A DNA stretch of 47,654 bases. It comes from PALSA-1180 sp964624625 (lineage in GTDB: Bacteria > Oederibacteriota > Muellerivitia > Muellerivitales > Muellerivitaceae). Position 1 is the first letter of the stretch; every line of letters begins with the position of its first letter. This document shows, piece by piece, positions 41,319 to 47,654 of the stretch. The notes below the pieces were generated by a model. The model ran no database searches, was not told where the DNA came from, and saw only the letters and a program-made list of their open reading frames with translations. The stretch lies in NCBI GenBank assembly GCA_964624625.1, contig CAZUXW010000017.1, positions 1 through 47,654 of the forward strand. The letters run 5' to 3'. Made by a program: the position numbers and the translations under genes.

Positions 41319-44300
41319 AAAATATTTCCTATTTTTATTTTTTGGAACATTATATTTATTTCCGTTAAAAGCATTGGCGTATCGATGGCCTTTTGATGAT
41401 GGGAACGGCCCTGCGGGACCTCACCGAATTACAGCCGCATTCGGAGAGTTTCGGAGTGTATCAAGTGGTTTTCCTGAAGGGCGTCTTCATGCTGGTCAGG
41501 ATATGAATCCTTCGAATACTTCCTCGGGTACTGATGCAATAGGTTTAACTGTTTATGCGATTGAAGGTGGCATTGCACACCCATTTAAAACTTCAACTAC
41601 GGATGTAAATGAACGCCTCCAAGTTGGGCGTTTTGTTTATGTACATGTCGTTTCTTTGGTTGACGAAGGGGACTCAGTAAATGCTAATGATCCAATAGCG
41701 ACGATAAAAAATATTAGCGCAAGTGAAACTCCTCACCTCCATCTTGCTGAATTCCAAGATTCCTCCTCGACAATTCAATTGGATCCGATTCGGCCCGAAG
41801 GGCTCGACAACTATATAGACAATTTTTCTCCATCTGTTTTTTCGCCGAATTTTTATCATGATTCCCAAGGGGATCAATTTGTTGCTGCTGCTAATGGGAG
41901 TGTCATTGTTTGGGGAAAGGTTGATATTCGAGCACGGGCTGTGGATAGTTCGCCCAATTCATCTGGACAGATTGGACTATATCAGATGGGGTTTGGCGTA
42001 CAAAATCCAGATGGAACATTCGCGCTTCCTGTAACTTACCGCATTGTCATGTCTCAATTACAAATGCCCAATCAAGGTGCTCTGGAATATGATAATTCGA
42101 ACGAGGCGGGAGACCGGGGTGTTATTTATGATCCTACTGATTCGAACAACAGTACTTTCTTTTATTGGGTGACAAGCCGATTAAATTCGCAAGACGACAA
42201 CAATCAAGACGGTGTCGCCAGAAATGGTTTTTGGAATACTAAACAGAAAATAAATCAAGACGAAAGTATTGATGCCATTATAAATTTTGAATCGAAATTT
42301 CCGGATGACAAGTACATCGTTTGGTCAGTAGGAAAAGACATAGAAGGTAATGGAGGAGACTTAGAAAACCGTGTAGGGGCTGACAGCCAAAGTGTGACCA
42401 TTGACAATTTCATGCCCTATGTTCAAAGCGTGAGTATCTTGCAGGGACTCAATGTTTTTTATGGTGCTGCATGGCCTGTCACTGCCCAGTCAGAAAAAAT
42501 TTTAAGTAACAGTTTCGCTTCCACACTCTTAAATTCTTTAGAAAATAATAATGGTAACGGGTTATTTATAAGTATCAATTTTAGCGAAAAAATGGATCCT
42601 GCTTTTGCTCCTGTCATTAGTCTTCAATTTTCCAATGGGTCAATTAGTACTGTGACTGCGGCCGGTTCTTGGACATCTTCGCCGGAAGTACAGACTTGGG
42701 GTGTAAATACACAGGCCGGCATTATTCCGCAATCTTATTCAGGGCCCGTAACGGTTCTAATTAGTGGTGCAAAGGACCTGGCTGGCAATTCAATTAATCC
42801 GATGCCTCAAACAATTGCAATTAGAAATTCGCTTGGAGATGCTTGGGTTAATAGTATCACGGGACAATCCATAATTTTGGGATCTGATGCTAATCACGTT
42901 TTCCAAGTTGCAGATGGAACACCTACGTCAACCCCGACAAATACGTCTACAAATACTCCAGCAATCACTGTAACTTCGCCAACGCCTGCATTTACTTTCA
43001 TCCCAACAAGAACCGAAACACTCGTGCCTACTGGTACCGTGTCGACAACTCCCACCCCTTCATGCGCAAATGGTTGGTGTTTTACTGGGGTAAGACCCGC
43101 TGACTCTGATGGCGTGTTCGTTGGGTTCAAGGATCAACTTCTTATTTATTCAATAGGCGGTCTTGTTGGGTCCTCTCTGTCAATTTGGACGTCGTCCGAT
43201 GGTTCATCTTGGAGTGAGAACCCAAATCCAGAATATGGTTTTCAATTTACCCCTCCATGGGAAGATCCGATTACCTGGCTTCAAAACTTCCCGAATATTA
43301 GAGGTTATTCCATTAGTTTATTCGGTGCTCCCTTTGTTTTTCACGATAAGTTATGGTTTCGAATTGATTACGGACCAGATGGTGAATCGCCTTGGTTTAC
43401 TTCTTCGGATGGAAACCATTGGAATTTTGCCGCTTTTCCAGGGACGGGATCTTCAGATATAAGCGGCCCAATTAATGCTTTTGATGGTGGCATAGTGGGC
43501 ATGGGCGGATGTAATACATATCCTTATACCGCAGATCTCTGTAGTAATTCGGGTTTGCTTGCGGGTGATCCTGTTGTGAGTCAGGGCGCGCTAAGGTTAA
43601 ATTTTGTTCCGTTTTCACCGCCTGGCTGGGGCGGCAGAACTAATTCCATTTTATATTCGTTTAATGGTCAGATGTTCATGATGGGCGGAGCCGCTAAAGA
43701 TGCCGTGTATACGGATATATGGAGTACTTCCGATGGGACTCATTGGACTCAAAGGGCCAACACGGTTCCTATGGGTGATGTTTTATTGAAGATCACTGAT
43801 TTTTCTAAACAATATATTTATTACACAAGGCCGGTTGAATATGCGAACCGGGTATGGATGCTGGCGGGTGAGGCGGATATTGTCGATGGAGTATCTTATG
43901 TTACGCCTTACTTATGGATGTCTTCGGACGGCGTGAATTGGGGAGTGGTCGACAGCGATCCACCGGATGTTGGGGATTTAGTTTATGCGGGAAATAAGCT
44001 TTGGCTGAGCGGAGCGGATGGTATTTGGTCTTATCAATTAAATGGCGTGCCGACGATAATACCAACGAATGATCTGACGCCTGCCGCCACTCGGACTTTT
44101 ACGCCTACCGCAACCTTTTCCCCCACAATTTCCTCCACCGCGACATCGTCGTTTACCTCAACCTTTACCCCGACGATTACCTCGACGGATACCCCTCTCG
44201 ACAGCGATTGGAAACAAACGAATTCTAACCCTGGATTCGATCCGCGCGAAAATGCCCAAGCGGTCGCGGCTGGCGGACAAATGATTTTGGTGGGCGGGCT

Positions 44301-47300
44301 TGGCTCCTTAAATAATGATGTGTGGGTTTCTTCGGATGGTGCGAGTTGGTCGGCGGCAACGACGGCGGCTGGATTTTCAGGTCGTTTCGGCCATACTTCC
44401 TTAGCTTTCAACAGCGAGTTATGGGTGATTGGTGGTTTTGACGGGACAAGTCGAAGCGATGTTTGGAGTTCTTCCGATAAAATAAATTGGAATGAACCGA
44501 CGGCTAACGCCGCGTTCGGTGCGAGACACCTACATACCTCGGTAGTTTTCAATCCATCTACAGGGTCGGACCAAGATGGAAAGATGTGGGTTATCGGCGG
44601 GGTCGATGACTCCAACGGTCCCAAAAATGATGTCTGGTCTTCTTCGGATGGTATTTCGTGGAACCAAAGTATCGCGAATGCACCTTGGTCTGCCAGGTAC
44701 AGCCATGCTTCATATGTGATGGGTGGAAAAATTTGGGTTGTTGGCGGTACAGATGGGACTCATTTATTTAATGATGTTTGGAGTTCCTTTGACGGACAAA
44801 CTTGGACAAGGGCGACGAATTCAGCAGACTTTTCGGCCCGAAAAGGATTGTCCGGTGTCGTTTATAACGGCGCAGCCTATGTCATCGGCGGACAAGACGC
44901 GAACGGATTCCTAAACGACATGTGGTATTCCTACGATGGGGCTATTTGGAAAAAATCTGTTCTTAAAAACGGACAATTCACGGCACGAGCTAATCATTCG
45001 AGCGTAGTTTTTAATAACGCGATTTGGGTGATTGCCGGAAATTCCGGAACCCGGATGAACGATGTTTGGTTTGCCCCGCCGCCAGCGGCAACCTCGACCT
45101 TCACGCCTTCGCCTACGCCAACTTTCACCATTACCAAGACGCCGACGCCCGTCGTTCTTTCTTGCCAATTTTTGAGCTCACTGTCGGTTACGATTCCCCG
45201 GGGAGTAGCTGTTGATTCTCAAGGAAATGTTTGCGCGATTGGGCTTTTAAATAACCAAGTTTTTGTTTTTGATTCCTTGGGAAATTCGTTGTCGAGTTGG
45301 GGACAAACAGGGTCCGATGACGGGGATTTCACCTCACCCACGGGTATCGGGGTGGATTTAAACGGATTAGTCTACATTTCGGACGGCAATTTAAATCGAA
45401 TTCAGGTTTTTGGCGAAGGGGGGAATTACATCCGCAAGTGGGGTGCTCAAGGTGTTGGAAATGGGAACCTCAAAGGACCCGCAGGGATAGCGGTTAGCCC
45501 CCAAACCCAGGTTTATGTAGCGGATACAGGAAATGCGCGAATAGAAGTTTTTAACAGCCAAGGAGGGTATGTCGCCCAATGGGGACATTCGGGTACGGGT
45601 GGAAATGGAAATTTCATAACCCCTGTGGGTGTCGCCCTTGATTACGCCGGAAATGTTTATGTTTCGGATTCTGGGACGAGCTTAGTTCAGGTTTTTAGTT
45701 CTCTGGGTGCATTTATGTATCAGTGGGATGTTAGGCAGGGAACGGCTTTAAATGGGGCCAATATGATAGCCCTTGATCACCATGGATTGGTTTATGTATC
45801 CGATGGGGCTGGAGAGGTTGGAGTATTCGGAGAAAATGGATCCGTCGTCGGTACCGTGGTGTCGGGCGCGACACAATTGAGACAAACCGCCGGGGTGGGT
45901 GCTTTCGCGGGGGATGGAACATGGTACGTTGCCTCCCAGGATAGTGGTTTAGGTTCCCTTAAAAAATTCAAGGCTTGCGCTTTTCTTGCGACTCCAACGT
46001 TTACTTCGACGGCCATACCTACTTCGACCAATTCATCCACGAATACATTAACACCGGTTGTGACCCCAACATCATCCAATACCCCGACCAACACCATCAC
46101 GAATACCATGTCACCAACGGCAACAAATTCCCAGACCGAAACAGGCACCGATACGCCAACATTTACGACAACAAAGACATCGACGAATACACCAATACTG
46201 ACAGCTACTAAAACCTTCACCTCGACCGCTACCAACTCGTCCACGAATACGCCGACGGATACGGCCACTAAAACAGCAACCAACACCCTTACGAATACTC
46301 CAACGGCTACCAAAACCCCTGCGAACTCATCCACGAATACACCGACTATCAGCCCAACGAAAACTTCTTCCAATTCACCCACCAAAACGCCCACAATGAT
46401 GTCAACGAATACTTCGACCAGGACTCCGACGAATACATCGGTTCCAGGTTCCACGAACACCTTCACCAAAACACCGACTCGCACACCAACGAATACCCCG
46501 ACTAAAACACCAACCAAAACACCGACACCCACGATCACTTTAACCGTGACCAAGACCTTGACTCCCACCCCTACAGTGGTTTGCGGCACAAACAACACGG
46601 CACTGACCTTGCTGGAAGAATACACCAGTTCCTGCGCGGCTAATTCCGTTTACCACTTGTTCGCGATCATCAACAACGGCGCGGCCGTGACGCTTTCGGA
46701 CATCACCATCAAGTTCTGGCCTTACGATACTTCGGGTGTAAATTTGATGGGACAGATCACGACTGGAGGATGTATTTGGAATCCAACTTGTTCCCACAAC
46801 GTGACGGGAACAACGATGTCGGCGATCCATTTCACTCCGGCCTGTGGCCCAACCACGACCCAGATGGCTAATTGGGAAATGACGATGGCCACTACGGACA
46901 ATACGGTATTAAGCGGCGGTACAAGTTGGGTGGGACTCCAGACTCTGGTCACTCGTTCAGATTCACAGCCTTTTGTCCCAGGGACTTCATTCTGGTACAG
47001 CCCTTGCGTCAATGCCATTGCTTACTCAACGAACACCCATTTCGCGATTTACCTTAGAGGAAACTTAGTCACGGCAGCAGGCGGGTTCCCTCCTTCTTGC
47101 CGACCGCTCGCCACTTGTACACCCAATGGCGGCGCGGCGCCGATAGCACTTCGCAATGGGAGTGAATCCGACATCACACCAACCATAACACCGACTCCTA
47201 TGGTTCAGCCCAACCAGGGTTTGATCGAATCAGTGGCGGCCGCGCCCAATGTTTCGGATTGCCAACAACCGATTCGGTTTTTGTTGAAGTTGAACAAAAC

Positions 47301-47511
47301 CGCCCAAGTAAGTTTGAAACTATTTACCTTAACGGGGGAACAGGCCTATGGAACCCAGAGCCAGGGAAACCAAGGGGTGAATACGATTGTTTGGAACGCC
47401 CGGAACAATGAAGGACATTCAGTCGCTAGCGGGCTCTATCAGTACCTTCTCCAAGTAGAGGATGGCTTTACACCAGAAATAAGGCGGGGAAAGATCGTTA
47501 TTCTTCGGTAA
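41305..47511 (+). CDS. Giant surface protein: M23 peptidase-like, Kelch and NHL propellers, cellulose-binding-like module, sorting-like C-terminus
   Basis: 2068 residues from a GTG; signal peptide ~7-25. Residues ~30-150 are LytM/M23 peptidase-like with HAGQD (H62, D66), YVHVVS (H114) and HLHLAE (H144, H146), so the zinc and catalytic positions are all present. An Ig-like domain (~369-532) follows. Kelch-type repeats (WSSSDG.SW / RYSHASYVMGGKIWVVGG) fill ~588-915 and ~967-1260, NHL repeats fill ~1286-1560 (GVDLNGLVYISDGNLNRIQV), all separated by Thr/Pro linkers, the longest ~1562-1757. Residues ~1759-1942 (YHLFAIINNGAAVTLSDITI, CGPTTTQMANWEM) resemble a family 3 cellulose-binding module; this is moderate recognition. 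The FlgD-like end (1971-2068) finishes GKIVILR. Confidence 0.87.
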   Translation: MVINKKYFLFLFFGTLYLFPLKALAYRWPFDDGNGPAGPHRITAAFGEFRSVSSGFPEGRLHAGQDMNPSNTSSGTDAIGLTVYAIEGGIAHPFKTSTTDVNERLQVGRFVYVHVVSLVDEGDSVNANDPIATIKNISASETPHLHLAEFQDSSSTIQLDPIRPEGLDNYIDNFSPSVFSPNFYHDSQGDQFVAAANGSVIVWGKVDIRARAVDSSPNSSGQIGLYQMGFGVQNPDGTFALPVTYRIVMSQLQMPNQGALEYDNSNEAGDRGVIYDPTDSNNSTFFYWVTSRLNSQDDNNQDGVARNGFWNTKQKINQDESIDAIINFESKFPDDKYIVWSVGKDIEGNGGDLENRVGADSQSVTIDNFMPYVQSVSILQGLNVFYGAAWPVTAQSEKILSNSFASTLLNSLENNNGNGLFISINFSEKMDPAFAPVISLQFSNGSISTVTAAGSWTSSPEVQTWGVNTQAGIIPQSYSGPVTVLISGAKDLAGNSINPMPQTIAIRNSLGDAWVNSITGQSIILGSDANHVFQVADGTPTSTPTNTSTNTPAITVTSPTPAFTFIPTRTETLVPTGTVSTTPTPSCANGWCFTGVRPADSDGVFVGFKDQLLIYSIGGLVGSSLSIWTSSDGSSWSENPNPEYGFQFTPPWEDPITWLQNFPNIRGYSISLFGAPFVFHDKLWFRIDYGPDGESPWFTSSDGNHWNFAAFPGTGSSDISGPINAFDGGIVGMGGCNTYPYTADLCSNSGLLAGDPVVSQGALRLNFVPFSPPGWGGRTNSILYSFNGQMFMMGGAAKDAVYTDIWSTSDGTHWTQRANTVPMGDVLLKITDFSKQYIYYTRPVEYANRVWMLAGEADIVDGVSYVTPYLWMSSDGVNWGVVDSDPPDVGDLVYAGNKLWLSGADGIWSYQLNGVPTIIPTNDLTPAATRTFTPTATFSPTISSTATSSFTSTFTPTITSTDTPLDSDWKQTNSNPGFDPRENAQAVAAGGQMILVGGLGSLNNDVWVSSDGASWSAATTAAGFSGRFGHTSLAFNSELWVIGGFDGTSRSDVWSSSDKINWNEPTANAAFGARHLHTSVVFNPSTGSDQDGKMWVIGGVDDSNGPKNDVWSSSDGISWNQSIANAPWSARYSHASYVMGGKIWVVGGTDGTHLFNDVWSSFDGQTWTRATNSADFSARKGLSGVVYNGAAYVIGGQDANGFLNDMWYSYDGAIWKKSVLKNGQFTARANHSSVVFNNAIWVIAGNSGTRMNDVWFAPPPAATSTFTPSPTPTFTITKTPTPVVLSCQFLSSLSVTIPRGVAVDSQGNVCAIGLLNNQVFVFDSLGNSLSSWGQTGSDDGDFTSPTGIGVDLNGLVYISDGNLNRIQVFGEGGNYIRKWGAQGVGNGNLKGPAGIAVSPQTQVYVADTGNARIEVFNSQGGYVAQWGHSGTGGNGNFITPVGVALDYAGNVYVSDSGTSLVQVFSSLGAFMYQWDVRQGTALNGANMIALDHHGLVYVSDGAGEVGVFGENGSVVGTVVSGATQLRQTAGVGAFAGDGTWYVASQDSGLGSLKKFKACAFLATPTFTSTAIPTSTNSSTNTLTPVVTPTSSNTPTNTITNTMSPTATNSQTETGTDTPTFTTTKTSTNTPILTATKTFTSTATNSSTNTPTDTATKTATNTLTNTPTATKTPANSSTNTPTISPTKTSSNSPTKTPTMMSTNTSTRTPTNTSVPGSTNTFTKTPTRTPTNTPTKTPTKTPTPTITLTVTKTLTPTPTVVCGTNNTALTLLEEYTSSCAANSVYHLFAIINNGAAVTLSDITIKFWPYDTSGVNLMGQITTGGCIWNPTCSHNVTGTTMSAIHFTPACGPTTTQMANWEMTMATTDNTVLSGGTSWVGLQTLVTRSDSQPFVPGTSFWYSPCVNAIAYSTNTHFAIYLRGNLVTAAGGFPPSCRPLATCTPNGGAAPIALRNGSESDITPTITPTPMVQPNQGLIESVAAAPNVSDCQQPIRFLLKLNKTAQVSLKLFTLTGEQAYGTQSQGNQGVNTIVWNARNNEGHSVASGLYQYLLQVEDGFTPEIRRGKIVILR
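45990..46575. repeat. Low-complexity Thr/Pro-coding repeat in the giant surface gene
   Basis: About 195 codons of Thr, Pro, Asn, Ser and Lys. Here the codons are AT-richer (ACA, ACT, CCA, AAT) than in the linkers of the GC-rich genes. Confidence 0.85.
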
Positions 47512-47616
47512 TTCCAACCAATTCTTGGACTGATTTCCGTCATATCCCCGCTTGCCAATCCCTGGTAAAAGATGGAACATGTTGGGGCTCCCAACCTCTT
47601 ATCCGTGAGGCCCTTT

Positions 47617-47654
47617 ATGCCGCGAAAGAAAAAAGAAGAAGCCGAAACCAAGGC
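47617..47654 (+). CDS. Start of a gene cut by the right window edge
   Basis: An ATG at 47617 follows GTGAGG at a suitable distance and reads MPRKKKEEAETK before the window ends. The lysine-rich start fits a nucleic-acid-binding or cytoplasmic protein, but twelve residues do not allow identification. Confidence 0.45.
   Translation, partial: MPRKKKEEAETK

Overview
The window looks like draft (metagenome or single-cell) sequence from an uncultivated Gram-negative bacterium. Most of it is GC-rich. Outer-membrane-type proteins, lipoproteins, a PorV-like barrel and many secreted proteins with very long Thr/Pro/Asn-rich linkers are encoded. Such linkers, together with FlgD-like C-terminal domains, recall poorly characterised candidate phyla such as FCPU426 and its neighbours; this placement is inference. 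One 100-base run of N marks a scaffold join. No rRNA, tRNA or CRISPR array was seen.

Layout. 0-2.1 kb: minus-strand genes for a secreted protein (cut by the window edge), a ParB-like small protein and an AGE-family sugar epimerase. 2.3-7.0 kb: a Thr/Pro lipoprotein, a secreted GH2 beta-galactosidase-like enzyme, then a compact stretch with two ECF-type promoters, a 35-codon ORF and a terminator. 7.1-12.7 kb: a three-gene translationally coupled operon of secreted proteins, two of them tandem PQQ-type propellers, closed by a strong terminator. 12.8-14.3 kb: a glutamine amidotransferase gene divergent from a crcB-DUF190 fluoride channel pair. 14.5-20.5 kb: a secreted GH5 cellulase and a DUF11 adhesin-like protein. 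20.6-24.6 kb: two convergent polytopic membrane protein genes. 24.9-29.1 kb: a 1406-residue surface protein with a linker of about 600 residues. 29.4-32.7 kb: a minus-strand cluster of a stand-alone C-terminal sorting-like domain, a PorV-like barrel, an ECF sigma factor and its anti-sigma factor. 33.1-34.3 kb: a Thr/Pro lipoprotein broken by the N gap. 34.5-40.1 kb: a sugar-binding lipoprotein, a GH42/GH5-like hydrolase and a LacI regulator. 40.5-47.5 kb: an AT-richer pair ending in a 2068-residue multi-domain surface protein. A new gene begins at the right edge.

How it fits together. Five large secreted proteins end in a FlgD/T9SS-type C-terminal domain whose last residue is always basic, and a sixth, tiny protein is little more than that domain. 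It is translationally coupled to a PorV-like protein, and an ECF sigma/anti-sigma pair lies directly downstream. The anti-sigma's periplasmic part has the same kind of fold. My reading is a type IX-like export and sorting system serving polysaccharide-degrading and adhesive cargo. A conserved ECF promoter (TGAACTAAA, 13 bases, GTCTAGA) precedes a lipoprotein gene, a small membrane-protein ORF and a possible small RNA.

The intergenic DNA also holds several families of palindromic elements whose arms are built from 8- or 10-base units. Two of these sit inside reading frames and encode parts of signal peptides.
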